From Clostridia bacterium (GTDB lineage: Bacteria; Bacillota; Clostridia; Oscillospirales; CAG-272): a stretch of DNA of 64,000 nucleotides. The notes under the pieces are model-generated. The model did not search any database, was not told the DNA's origin, and saw only the letters and a list, made by a program, of their open reading frames with translations. The stretch spans positions 17,144-81,143 of the forward strand of contig JAFQEJ010000009.1 of the NCBI GenBank assembly GCA_017399105.1, in the 5' to 3' direction. This document shows, one piece after another, positions 51,198 through 59,904 of the stretch. The position numbers were made by a program, and so were the translations under genes. Position 1 is the first letter of the stretch. Every line of letters begins with the position of its first letter.

Positions 51198-52001
51198 TTA
51201 TAACAGTGCCCGGCGCCGCTTTGCCTTCATTCCCGCAAAAAGAGGGACGGTCTGACCGGTGAGGCGTGCGGCAATATTGGCAAATGCTCTGTCTGCGGAA
51301 TCCTTTGCAGAGCGAGACTTCTGTCCCACGCAGAGCTCACCCTTTTCCTGCAGAAGCGAGAGGGAGCTGTCCTCGGGGATAACGCCGATTAAGGGAATGC
51401 GGGTCATATCGATGATCTCGCTGACACCGGGACGGATGCCCTTTTTGGTCAGCACAGCACCCTTCATATCGAAGCGGTTGATGACCAGCTTCTGTGCGGT
51501 AATGCCCATCTCATAAAGGAGCTCACCGGTTTTGCCGGCGCCGCGGATGGATGTGGGAGAAGCGCCCGAGAGGATCATGGCGCTGTCGGCAATGGCAGCC
51601 GCAAGTGCAGTGGATGCGCCCATATCACCCGGCGTATCGAGCAGAATGCGATCAAGCCGAAGCGCCTCGGCGGCAGTCTCAAGGTAGGAGGAAAGCTCCT
51701 CTGCCGTTATGTCGCATCTGCCGCTGTAGGGAGCTGCCAGGAAGAAAAGCCCCTCGGCATCGGGAATTTCCACGCAGGCTTTTTCGGGGGAGATGCCACC
51801 CTTTACGGCGGAGCGCACATCCTGCACAACCCGATCCTCCACGCCGAAGATCAGATCGAGACAGCGCATGCCGAAATCCAGATCGACAGCCAGCACCCGC
51901 TCGCTGCGCAGAGCAAGGGCAGCCGCCAGATTGGCACACACCGTACTTTTGCCCACGCCGCCCTTGCAGGAGGTGATCATGAGCACATTTGTCCCCTTCA
52001 T
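51198..52001 (-). CDS. MinD/ParA-family ATPase
   Basis: 267 residues. Deviant Walker A CKGGVGKST (about 12-20, signature Lys), Walker B ILLDTPGD, and MinD-like LVINRFDM and GVIPEDSSL. It should dimerise on ATP and act in positioning division or DNA. The C-terminus (GMKAKRRRALL) is basic and lacks the classic MinD amphipathic helix. No minC, minE or parB is adjacent. AAGGAG lies before ATG 52001. Confidence 0.85.
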   Translation of the reverse strand: MKGTNVLMITSCKGGVGKSTVCANLAAALALRSERVLAVDLDFGMRCLDLIFGVEDRVVQDVRSAVKGGISPEKACVEIPDAEGLFFLAAPYSGRCDITAEELSSYLETAAEALRLDRILLDTPGDMGASTALAAAIADSAMILSGASPTSIRGAGKTGELLYEMGITAQKLVINRFDMKGAVLTKKGIRPGVSEIIDMTRIPLIGVIPEDSSLSLLQEKGELCVGQKSRSAKDSADRAFANIAARLTGQTVPLFAGMKAKRRRALL

Positions 52002-52040
52002 TGCGCGACTCCTTACAGTTTCACTAAACACTTGTTATAT

Positions 52041-52070
52041 ATCATACCACATTATAGTGCAATCTGTCAA
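52041..52070 (-). promoter_or_regulatory. Promoter of the MinD-like operon
   Basis: On the minus strand TTGACA (52070-52065), 18 bases, TATGAT (52046-52041). The rest of 52071-52273 shows no gene. Confidence 0.8.
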
Positions 52071-52273
52071 TGTTTATCCTGTAAATTTTTGCATGAATTC
52101 TGAAGAAGAATCAGGTAAAATTTTGGTGAATTAACGCATTAACACGGTAATTCCGACGTGATCCCCTGCAAGGATGGCATCTCTGCCGCCGAAAAATCTT
52201 CCACCGGTCTATGCGGCACTTCACCTGCAGCGATATTACACGATCATGCCGATATGCTCCTGCATATAAAAAA

Positions 52274-52305
52274 GGGACTGTCGCATTTGCATGCGTCAGC
52301 CCTTT
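52274..52305. terminator. Dispersed palindrome copy 5 (pfkA terminator)
   Basis: GGGACTGTCGCAT and ATGCGTCAGCCC; one mismatch in the stem. It lies just after the pfkA stop. Confidence 0.8.
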
Positions 52306-52322
52306 GCGGATTCGATTTTGTC

Positions 52323-53405
52323 TCAGTGTACGCTGATGGCGCGGGCGGTCTCGTAGAGCTTCTTCATAGCGTCCAGCTTCTTGTCGCAGAATGCCTGCAT
52401 CTCAGCGATGGTCTCGGCGGAGTAGCCGTCCAGGTCGCCTTCCTTGAGAGTACCCTTGTACATGCGGTCGAGCTTGAGGGCGTGGGTGATCTCCATAGAG
52501 GTGAGCTTGTCGTCTCTTACGCAGACAACCAGGTTGCTCTTGCCCTCGAGGAGGAGGTCAACTGCTGCAGCACCCATCTGCGAAGCCAGTACACGGTCGC
52601 GGAGGGTGGGATTGCCGCCGCGCACCACATGAGCCAGACGGCAGAACTTGCACTCGATGCCGGTCTTTGCTTCGATTCTCTTGGTGAGCTTTTCGGAGTA
52701 GTCCTTTTCATCAACCGGAACTGCGCCCTCGGCAACAATGACGATGAAGTTGCGCTTGCCCTTTTTCTTTGCGGCGATGATGTCGGCGATGGCAGCCTCC
52801 TCGTCAAAGGCGATCTCCTTGAGAACAATGGCAGTAGCGCCGCATGCGATACCGGTATTGAGGGCGATATAGCCTGCATTTCTGCCCATAACCTCGATGA
52901 CATTGAGGCGTGCGTGGGATTCGCAGGTGTCGCGGAGGCGGTCAACGCACTCAACGACGGTGTTCATCGCTGTATCATAGCCGATGGAATAATCGGTGGA
53001 GGTGATGTCGTTGTCGATGGTGCCGGGGATGCCGATGGTGGGGATACCGCGGACAGACAGGTCGGTAGCACCGCGGAAGGTTCCGTCGCCGCCGATGGCA
53101 ACGATACCGTCGATCTGATTCTCACGGCAGGTTGCGATTGCCTTCTGCATGCCTTCCTCGGTCTTGAACTCGAGGCAGCGGTCGGAGTAGAGGGCGGTAC
53201 CTGCGATATTGATGATATTGGAGACGTCGGTATCCTTGAATACCTTCATGTTGTCGTGGATGAGACCCTTGTAGCCCTCGTAGATGCCGACAACTTCAAC
53301 TCCCTTGTCGATTGCGGCACGGGTAACAGCTCTGACTGCGGCATTCATGCCGGGTGCGTCGCCGCCCGAGGTCAGGACGCCGATTCTTCTGAAATTCTTT
53401 GCCAT
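52323..53405 (-). CDS. pfkA: ATP-dependent 6-phosphofructokinase
   Basis: 360 residues. It shows GVLTSGGDAPGMNA (about 8-21), GGDGTFRGA (ATP site), PGTIDNDI with the catalytic Asp, and EVMGRNAGYIAL. It phosphorylates fructose 6-phosphate in glycolysis. The Gly in GGDGT is typical of ATP-using rather than pyrophosphate-using enzymes. It is about 40 residues longer than the E. coli type. AAAGGAG precedes ATG 53405, preferred over an upstream ATG in the same frame. It is divergent from rbfA. Confidence 0.95.
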   Translation of the reverse strand: MAKNFRRIGVLTSGGDAPGMNAAVRAVTRAAIDKGVEVVGIYEGYKGLIHDNMKVFKDTDVSNIINIAGTALYSDRCLEFKTEEGMQKAIATCRENQIDGIVAIGGDGTFRGATDLSVRGIPTIGIPGTIDNDITSTDYSIGYDTAMNTVVECVDRLRDTCESHARLNVIEVMGRNAGYIALNTGIACGATAIVLKEIAFDEEAAIADIIAAKKKGKRNFIVIVAEGAVPVDEKDYSEKLTKRIEAKTGIECKFCRLAHVVRGGNPTLRDRVLASQMGAAAVDLLLEGKSNLVVCVRDDKLTSMEITHALKLDRMYKGTLKEGDLDGYSAETIAEMQAFCDKKLDAMKKLYETARAISVH

Positions 53406-53429
53406 TTTTGATTGCTCCTTTATGTTGAC

Positions 53430-53770
53430 AGATATTTTATTCATATAGGAATATAATAATACATTCGATGTGAAAAATCAATATCAAAATTGCGAATTTT
53501 AACAGAATTTGCGGAATTTTGTTTGTGGAAAGAGCGGGAGAGTTTTCCACACGGGATTTACACAGGGTGTGGAAAAGTGAATTCACCCCGGTGGGCATGC
53601 ATAATTATCATATGCAGAGCGGCGGCAAAGGTTCCGTATTTATCGCGCATTTTCGACAGCAGCTTCACGGAGGGGAGGAGGAGGTGCATATTTATTCCTC
53701 CAGCGCCTGTGGATATTTTGCGGACTTTTCCACAGTTTGTCTGTGGAAAAGCGGAAAAATCGGTGGAAAA
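53430..53770. other. DnaA-box cluster beside an AT-rich stretch (candidate oriC or DnaA-binding locus)
   Basis: Four perfect TTTTCCACA nonamers occur: 53543-53551 and 53726-53734 on the plus strand, 53568-53576 and 53742-53750 on the minus strand. Near matches lie at 53524-53532, 53556-53564, 53708-53716 (TGTGGATAT) and 53762-53770. They fit TTWTNCACA. 53430-53520 is strongly AT-rich. No convincing gene is present in 53406-53909. Genes to the left read mainly minus and to the right all plus. Confidence 0.6.
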
Positions 53771-53909
53771 CTGCTGCGGATTAACCTTTTAACAGGGTAA
53801 AGTGACGGGACTGTGCTTGAATTTCCGATGAAAGTTACAAAATGCTATTTTATTCCACGCGAAATTGTGGTATACTGTTTCTGTTAACGATCAATCAGGA
53901 GGTAATATT

Positions 53910-54293
53910 ATGCCCAACTATAGACGCAGCCGCATCAATGACGAGGTTGCACGCGAGCTTGGCTCGATTCTGCTGACCATCAAGGACCCCCGCATTGCAA
54001 AGCGGCTTGTCAGCGTGACCGGCGTGGATGTAACGCCCGATCTGAAATTCTGCAAGGTTTATTTCTCTGCCGTAGGTCCCAAGGGAGAGGACGTGTCGAA
54101 GGACACCACCGCAGGCCTTGTCTCTGCCACAGGATATATCCGCCGCGAGCTGGCTTCCAGACTCAATCTTCGCATCACCCCCGAGCTGCGCTTCATCCCA
54201 GACGATTCCATCAAGTACGGCGCCCATATCAACGACATTCTGAAGACCATCGATCTCGGTGAAGAGGAGGAGACAGACGAAGATGGAGAATAA
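53910..54293 (+). CDS. rbfA: Ribosome-binding factor A
   Basis: 127 residues. The RbfA KH-like core contains INDEVARELGSIL, VSVTGVDVTPDLKFCKVYFS and LRFIPDDSIKYGAHI, followed by an acidic tail. It binds 30S precursors and is needed for 16S 5'-end maturation. AGGAGGT precedes ATG 53910. It starts the rbfA-nrnA-truB cluster, which in many Firmicutes follows nusA-infB; those genes are not here. Confidence 0.95.
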   Translation: MPNYRRSRINDEVARELGSILLTIKDPRIAKRLVSVTGVDVTPDLKFCKVYFSAVGPKGEDVSKDTTAGLVSATGYIRRELASRLNLRITPELRFIPDDSIKYGAHINDILKTIDLGEEEETDEDGE

Positions 54294-55311
54294 TATCATC
54301 CCCCAAACCAACATCACCCTGCCCGAAATCGCCGAGCTGCTCCGTGAAAGCGATGACATTCTGCTGCTCTCTCACACCCGCCCCGACGGGGATACAATCG
54401 GCTCCGGCTCCTGCCTTTACCGCGCGCTCCGCGAAATGGGCAAGCGGGTAGCCTATCTCTGCGACGAGGAGATTCCCCGCCGTCTGCGCTTCCTCTGCTC
54501 GGAGGATGACGCACTTTTTATCACAACCGAGCTGCCCTGCGGCTTTACTCCTTCGCTGACCGTGGCGGTGGACATCGCATCTCCCTCGCTGCTGGGAAAG
54601 CTGGAGGGTGAATACGCAGACAGGGTCGATCTCCGTATCGATCACCACGGCACCGGTGAGCTGATGGCAGCCCATCTCTATGTGAACCCCGAGGCTGCCG
54701 CCGTCGGCGAAATTGTCTATGAGCTCTGCATGCTTCTGGGATGCCGCGATAAGACCGCGCTCTCCTGTGCCTATGCCGCCATTTCCTCGGATACAGGCGG
54801 CTTCAAATACTCCAACGTCACCCCGAAAACCCATCGCATCGCCGCTGAAATGCTCGAGCTCGGCGTGGATTCTGCCGATATCACCCAAAAGCTGTTCGGT
54901 GCGCGTCCTCTCTCCCAGGTGCAGGCATACTGCGCGGCGGTGGAAATGATGCACTTTCCGCTGCCCGATGTGGCGGTGATCAACTTCCCCGAGGGCTACA
55001 GACTCTTCCGCGGCTTCACCGAAGAGGATATCGGTGATCTTTCTTCCATCCCGCGCCAGATTGAGGGCGTGCGTCTGGGCATTGTGATCAAGCAGCGCTC
55101 GGATGAGGTTGGCAAATACAAGATCTCCATGCGCTCGGACGGAAAAATCGACTGCTGTGCTCTCTGTGCTCTCTTCGGCGGCGGAGGTCATGCGGGAGCG
55201 TCGGGTGCTGCCATCGAAGCCGAGACTGCAGAGGATGCCGAAAAAGCGATCCTTGCGGCTGTACTCCCCGAATTTAAACGCATGAAGGAAGAGCTCGGTC
55301 TGCAGGACTGA
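54283..55311 (+). CDS. nrnA: DHH/DHHA1 phosphoesterase (NrnA-like)
   Basis: 342 residues. DHH-domain metal motifs SHTRPDGDTIGS (about 30-41), DIAS (about 97) and IDHHGTGE (about 118-125) are complete, with DTGGF downstream; the DHHA1 domain ends with FGGGGHAGASG (about 300-310). It degrades nanoRNA and/or 3'-phosphoadenosine phosphate, or c-di-nucleotide products. ATG 54283 lies inside rbfA (overlap of 11 bases) with GAGGAGGAG upstream, so it is coupled. Confidence 0.92.
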   Translation: MENNIIPQTNITLPEIAELLRESDDILLLSHTRPDGDTIGSGSCLYRALREMGKRVAYLCDEEIPRRLRFLCSEDDALFITTELPCGFTPSLTVAVDIASPSLLGKLEGEYADRVDLRIDHHGTGELMAAHLYVNPEAAAVGEIVYELCMLLGCRDKTALSCAYAAISSDTGGFKYSNVTPKTHRIAAEMLELGVDSADITQKLFGARPLSQVQAYCAAVEMMHFPLPDVAVINFPEGYRLFRGFTEEDIGDLSSIPRQIEGVRLGIVIKQRSDEVGKYKISMRSDGKIDCCALCALFGGGGHAGASGAAIEAETAEDAEKAILAAVLPEFKRMKEELGLQD

Positions 55312-55466
55312 TGCGGATGCAGCAAAAGCAGCAAAATTTATGTAAAGTATATAGAATATTTTTTATAGAAAAGCTACATAGAAAATGCTGCTTTTGCTAT
55401 ATCGCCTTCGTAGGGCAGGGGCTTGCTCCTGCCGTCAAACAATTACCGCAGAATCGGAGATATCAC

Positions 55467-56381
55467 ATGACAAAATCCACCGAAACCACCGCCTCCGGCG
55501 TTATGATTATACATAAGCCTGCGGGCATGACCTCCCACGATGTGGTGAATAAAATGCGGCGGCTCTATGCCACCCGCAAGGTCGGACATACCGGCACCCT
55601 CGATCCCATGGCGACAGGGGTACTGCCCATCCTCATCGGCGGCGCAACCAAGGCTGCCGAGCTGATTACAGCCGAGGACAAGGGCTATACCGCCACCCTG
55701 AAGCTGGGCATGACCACAGACACCGGCGACACCACCGGAGCGATCCTCACCGAAGGTGCTCCCCTTCCCACAGCGGCGCAGGTGGAGGCAGCCCTCGATT
55801 CCTTCCGCGGGGAGATTATGCAGATTCCCCCCATGTACTCCGCCCTCAAGGTGGACGGAAAGAAGCTGTGCGATCTCGCCAGACAGGGCATTGAGGTGGA
55901 GCGGCAGGCGCGTCCTGTAACCATTCACAGCCTTGATATGGAAGTGATTGACGAGACTGCCGGCGAGTACAGACTGGAGGTTCTCTGCTCCAAGGGTACC
56001 TACATCCGCACCCTCTGCTGTGACATCGGAGAGGCACTGGGCTGCGGCGGCGTGATGGCATCGCTTGTTCGCACCCGCTCGGGAAGCTTTACCCTTGAGC
56101 AGTCCTACACCCTCGAGGAGCTTGCGGAAATGGAGCTTTCGGCAAGGCAGGCGCTGCTGATCCCCTGCGAGGCACTCTTTGCCGATCTTGCAAAGCTGAC
56201 GCTGAAGCCCTTCTTCGAGCATCTTGCCCGCAACGGACAGCCGGTATATTTAAGAAAGATCGGACTTCACGCCGCTCCCGGCACCCGCTTCGCTGTTTAC
56301 GGTGAGGAGGGATTTTTTGCCCTCGGTGAGATCGGGGAGCAGGAGGGTGAGCCTGTTCTGCGGCTGATCAAGCGCTTTTAG
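55467..56381 (+). CDS. truB: tRNA pseudouridine-55 synthase TruB
   Basis: 304 residues. The catalytic Asp is in GHTGTLDPMATGVL (about 44-57), with KPAGMTSHDVV near the N-terminus and the IPPMYSALKVDGKKLCDLAR loop. It makes pseudouridine 55 in the T loop of tRNAs. ATG 55467 has CGGAGA upstream. The 155 bases between nrnA and truB contain GGCAGG/CCTGCC arms (about 55412-55433) and no gene. Confidence 0.95.
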   Translation: MTKSTETTASGVMIIHKPAGMTSHDVVNKMRRLYATRKVGHTGTLDPMATGVLPILIGGATKAAELITAEDKGYTATLKLGMTTDTGDTTGAILTEGAPLPTAAQVEAALDSFRGEIMQIPPMYSALKVDGKKLCDLARQGIEVERQARPVTIHSLDMEVIDETAGEYRLEVLCSKGTYIRTLCCDIGEALGCGGVMASLVRTRSGSFTLEQSYTLEELAEMELSARQALLIPCEALFADLAKLTLKPFFEHLARNGQPVYLRKIGLHAAPGTRFAVYGEEGFFALGEIGEQEGEPVLRLIKRF

Positions 56382-56448
56382 TGCAGCGGGATCGGAGACA
56401 GGGTGCATTTTCGCTGTTGTCCTTAACGAAATAATGATCATAACGAGA

Positions 56449-56487
56449 ATTTCCCACAGACCGGGCAAACGGTTTGTGGGAATTTTA
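56449..56487 (+). terminator. Terminator after truB
   Basis: TTTCCCACAGACCG and CGGTTTGTGGGAA pair around a short loop, followed by TTTTATT. The remainder of 56382-56710 has further hairpins (CCTCCCTC-TCG-GAGGGAGG near 56546) and no gene. Confidence 0.85.
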
Positions 56488-56647
56488 TTTATATAGGAAG
56501 AAGAAAGAGGAAAAAAGGCTCTTTCCACCACTTCGTGGTCTCCCTCCCTCTCGGAGGGAGGCTGCAACCTGTCCTTTGCATTTACCGCCGAGTTTGCATT
56601 TGTCTTGTTTTTGTGAAGTTTTTGCATATTGACATGAAGAAACGCCA

Positions 56648-56677
56648 TTGTGTCGGCTTTGCGCTTTATGATAAAAT
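56648..56677 (+). promoter_or_regulatory. Probable promoter of the fourth solute-binding gene
   Basis: TTGTGT (56648-56653), 18 bases, TAAAAT (56672-56677) with extended TG at 56669. Confidence 0.5.
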
Positions 56678-56710
56678 GAAGTTGATTTAATATACATCAG
56701 GAGGATTACC

Positions 56711-58201
56711 ATGAAAAAGAAGCTTACCGCACTGCTGCTTGCGTCGTTGATGCTGCTTACTGCTGCCTGCTCTGCCGATGCGGGTGAGGAGACTCCCGAG
56801 ACGACGGTTACTGCCGCCCCCGTAACCGAAGCGGAAGACAGCGAAACGCAGGTTACCACCGATATCCCCGAGGGCACCGACCTTGCCGGCTATGAATTCC
56901 GCATCATGACAGGCAACTGGATGGATGTCAAGAGTGACTACTATGATTTTGAATCTTTGAACGGCGATGTGGTCAACGATGCAGTCTACAACCGCAACCG
57001 CAAGGTGGAGCAGGCGCTGAACTGCACCATTTCACAAACTCTGTCGCTCAGCGATATCATCGGAGGCAGCGATATCAAGCGTCTGGTGAAAAGCGGCGAC
57101 GATGTGCTGGATGCGGCGGTCAATCTCGATCGCTTTGCCATGCAGCTTGCACTGGACAACTATCTGATTTCCTTCACCGATCTGCCCGGGGTTGATCTGA
57201 CAAAGCCCTATTGGTATCAGAATGTCAACGATCAGCTCACCTTCTACGGACAGCTCTATACCGCCGCCAGCTATTACGATCTCACCTGTGTGGATGCCAT
57301 GTTCATGCTGATTTTCAACAAGGATCATTTTACCAACTACAAGCTTGAGGATCCCTATGAGCTGGTGCGTCAGGGCAAATGGACCATGGATGTAATGTAT
57401 AAAATGATCACCGACGTGACAGGCGATCTGGACGGCGACGGTGAGATGACCGATAGCGACCTCTGGGGTGCGGTTTTCAACGGTGACCAGTGGCTTCGCA
57501 CCTTCCTTGTCAGCAATGAGGCGCTGGCAGTCGAGGTTGATAATGAGGGAAATCCTTATTTTTCCGCCTACGGAAACGAGCGCTTTTTTGCCATCGCGGA
57601 CAAGCTTGCCAATTATTTCACCTCGCCCGATCTCTACTTTGGAATGGGCACCCACAAATCCCGCTTTGATTCCACCTATGCAGCCGACCCCTATGAGCGC
57701 GCCATTCAGCTCTTTGCGGCAGGCAATGCCCTCTTCCATCCCGCTCAGCCCAGCTACACCGTTCAGCTGCGCGGCATGGAGCTGGACTACGGCATCATCC
57801 CCATCCCGAAGTTTGAGGAGGTTGAGCCGGGCACACCCTATTCCTCCCGTCTGGGCGGATTCCTGCCGCTGGTCATTCCTGCCTGCAACAGGCATCCTGA
57901 GGAGACCGGCTATATCCTCGAAGCGCTCTCCTGCGAATCCTATCTGAGCGTGGTTCCCCAGTATTACGAGATCATGCTCAAGCAGAAGCAGACCCGCGAT
58001 GAGGATTCGATTGAAATGATCGAGATGATGGATGCCAACCGCGTCTGCAACCTGGCAGAGAACTACTGGCTTGAGACCTTCTCCTTCATTGAAAACTCCC
58101 TGAAGGACGGCGAAAACAAGCTTGCCTCCGAGATGGAAAAAAATCTCAAGACGGTGAACAAGACGCTGGAAAAATTCATCGAAAAGATGAGCGAAAAATA
58201 A
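56711..58201 (+). CDS. Solute-binding lipoprotein (ABC type), fourth paralogue
   Basis: 496 residues. Lipobox TAAC (Cys about 20), Thr/Glu linker, then DLAGYEFRIMTGNW as in the other paralogues. The calcium-loop-like DLDGDGEMTDSD sits at 239-250. It is more diverged than the tandem pair (KPYWYQNVNDQLTF in place of NPWWDQNAAADLS). It lies just upstream of the GH4 glycosidase, which has its own promoter, and may deliver its substrate. Transporter subunits are absent. Confidence 0.85.
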   Translation: MKKKLTALLLASLMLLTAACSADAGEETPETTVTAAPVTEAEDSETQVTTDIPEGTDLAGYEFRIMTGNWMDVKSDYYDFESLNGDVVNDAVYNRNRKVEQALNCTISQTLSLSDIIGGSDIKRLVKSGDDVLDAAVNLDRFAMQLALDNYLISFTDLPGVDLTKPYWYQNVNDQLTFYGQLYTAASYYDLTCVDAMFMLIFNKDHFTNYKLEDPYELVRQGKWTMDVMYKMITDVTGDLDGDGEMTDSDLWGAVFNGDQWLRTFLVSNEALAVEVDNEGNPYFSAYGNERFFAIADKLANYFTSPDLYFGMGTHKSRFDSTYAADPYERAIQLFAAGNALFHPAQPSYTVQLRGMELDYGIIPIPKFEEVEPGTPYSSRLGGFLPLVIPACNRHPEETGYILEALSCESYLSVVPQYYEIMLKQKQTRDEDSIEMIEMMDANRVCNLAENYWLETFSFIENSLKDGENKLASEMEKNLKTVNKTLEKFIEKMSEK

Positions 58202-58239
58202 AATGCGTCACAAAATAATCGATCGGACCAAAATGCCAC

Positions 58240-58268
58240 TTGACAAGCCGGTTTTACTGTGATACGAT
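58240..58268 (+). promoter_or_regulatory. GH4 gene promoter
   Basis: TTGACA (58240-58245), 17 bases, TACGAT (58263-58268) with extended TG at 58260. Confidence 0.8.
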
Positions 58269-58316
58269 TATCCTATCAGAACATATCCATATGAATATCA
58301 TACATCGGAGGTTATT

Positions 58317-59636
58317 ATGGGAAAGCTTACATTTATGGGCGCGGGAAGCACCGTTTTTGCCAAGAATGTCATCGGCGACTCGATGCTCACCGAGGCTCTG
58401 CGCGACTTTGAGATCGCCCTCTACGACATTGACGCCGAGCGTCTGGAGGAATCCTACATTATGGTAGATGCCCTCAACCGCAACATCAACGAGGGACGCG
58501 CAAAAATCAGCAAGTATCTCGGCGTGGAAAACCGCAAGGACGCACTCCGCGGTGCCGATTTCGTTGTCAACGCCATTCAGGTGGGACTCTATGACCCCTG
58601 CACCATCACAGACTTTGAGGTACCCAAGAAGTACGGCCTTCGTCAGACCATCGCAGATACTCTCGGTATCGGCGGCATCTTCCGTGCGCTGCGTACCATT
58701 CCTGTTCTCGAGGATTTCGCCCGCGACATGGAGGAGGTCTGCCCCGACGCTTACTTCCTCAACTACACCAACCCCATGGCAATGCTGGCAGGCTATATGC
58801 AGCGCTACACCGGCATCAAGACGGTCGGTCTCTGCCACAGCGTACAGGCATGCTCGAGAGGACTTCTGAACATGCTGGGCATTGAGCACAGCGAGCCGAT
58901 TTACGAGCGCATCGCCGGCATCAACCACATGGCATGGCTGCTTGAGATCCGCGATGCTGACGGCACCGACCTCTATCCCGAGATCCGCCGCCGCGCCATC
59001 AAGTCGCTGGAGGATGGCAACGGCCCCGACCGCGTTCGCTTCGAGTACATCCGCCGTCTCGGCTATTACTGCACCGAATCCAGCGAGCACAACGCTGAGT
59101 ATAACAATCTCTTCATCAAGAGCAGGTATCCCGAGCTGATCGACCGCTACGGCATCCCGCTGGACGAGTATCCCCGCCGCTGCATCAATCAGATCGCAGG
59201 CTGGAAAGAGGCGAAGGAGCACTATCTGGCAGGCGATGTCTCCCATACCCGCACAGGCGAATATGCATCCTACATTATGGAAGCCATCGTCACCGACAAG
59301 CCCTACAAGATCGGCGGCAACGTGCTCAACAAGAACGGACTCATCCCCAATCTGCCCCGCGAAGCCTGCGTTGAGGTGCCCTGTCTGATCAACCGTGCCG
59401 GCATTCAGCCCTGCGCGCAGGAGCCGCTTCCCCTTCAGCTTGCCGCAATGAACATGACCAACATCAATGTTCAGCTGCTCACCATTGAAGCGGCGGTCAC
59501 CAAGAAGAAGGAGCACATCTATCAGGCAGCAATGCTCGATCCCCACACCTCAAGCGAGCTCTCCATCGACGACATCGTTGCTCTCTGCGACGACCTCATC
59601 GAAGCCCACAAAGGCTGGCTGCCCGAATACCGCTGA
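58317..59636 (+). CDS. Glycoside hydrolase family 4 (alpha-galactosidase/alpha-glucosidase type)
   Basis: 439 residues. The NAD-binding start MGAGSTVFAKN (about 7-17), NYTNPMAML, the metal-binding Cys in LCHSVQ (about 172-177) and INHMAWLLEI are characteristic. GH4 enzymes need NAD+ and Mn2+ and work by an oxidation-elimination mechanism. The CHS form of the Cys motif points to MelA-like alpha-galactosidases over 6-phospho-glucosidases. Cytoplasmic. It follows the fourth solute-binding lipoprotein, a likely uptake partner. GGAGG precedes ATG 58317. Confidence 0.9.
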   Translation: MGKLTFMGAGSTVFAKNVIGDSMLTEALRDFEIALYDIDAERLEESYIMVDALNRNINEGRAKISKYLGVENRKDALRGADFVVNAIQVGLYDPCTITDFEVPKKYGLRQTIADTLGIGGIFRALRTIPVLEDFARDMEEVCPDAYFLNYTNPMAMLAGYMQRYTGIKTVGLCHSVQACSRGLLNMLGIEHSEPIYERIAGINHMAWLLEIRDADGTDLYPEIRRRAIKSLEDGNGPDRVRFEYIRRLGYYCTESSEHNAEYNNLFIKSRYPELIDRYGIPLDEYPRRCINQIAGWKEAKEHYLAGDVSHTRTGEYASYIMEAIVTDKPYKIGGNVLNKNGLIPNLPREACVEVPCLINRAGIQPCAQEPLPLQLAAMNMTNINVQLLTIEAAVTKKKEHIYQAAMLDPHTSSELSIDDIVALCDDLIEAHKGWLPEYR

Positions 59637-59693
59637 GGGATCTGCACGCACGTGGGGTGCGGCATCTTAAACAAATCGAATTAGTTTTTATCG

Positions 59694-59724
59694 AAAGAGG
59701 ACGACGATGGTCGTCCTCTTTTTG
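59694..59724. terminator. Terminator after the GH4 gene (family 2)
   Basis: AGAGGACGAC-GATG-GTCGTCCTCT with a following T run; a perfect 10-base-pair stem. Confidence 0.9.
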
Positions 59725-59828
59725 GGTTTGCGAAATTTGTGCATATTATATAATAAACGATTGAGGAAGCGGTTTATTACAAAAATATTACACAAAGTTT
59801 TTGAGAAAATTATGTATAGTTTCACACA

Positions 59829-59857
59829 TTGACAAAAGTAGGTATATATGATATCAT
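59829..59857 (+). promoter_or_regulatory. Promoter of the small secreted protein
   Basis: TTGACA (59829-59834), 17 bases, TATCAT (59852-59857) with extended TG at 59849. Confidence 0.8.
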
Positions 59858-59904
59858 AAAGTTGGCGATAAGCCAAAAATAAATTGAAAAGGAGGATTCC
59901 GAAT

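Noticed and set aside
52158..53411. 417-residue plus-strand frame opposite pfkA
   Set aside because: Complete PfkA motifs lie on the minus strand; the plus frame has no ribosome site and is a shadow.
53490..53800. Two overlapping plus-strand frames of 93-100 residues in the pfkA-rbfA gap
   Set aside because: No ribosome sites or protein-like patterns; the stretch is better explained by DnaA-box-like sites.
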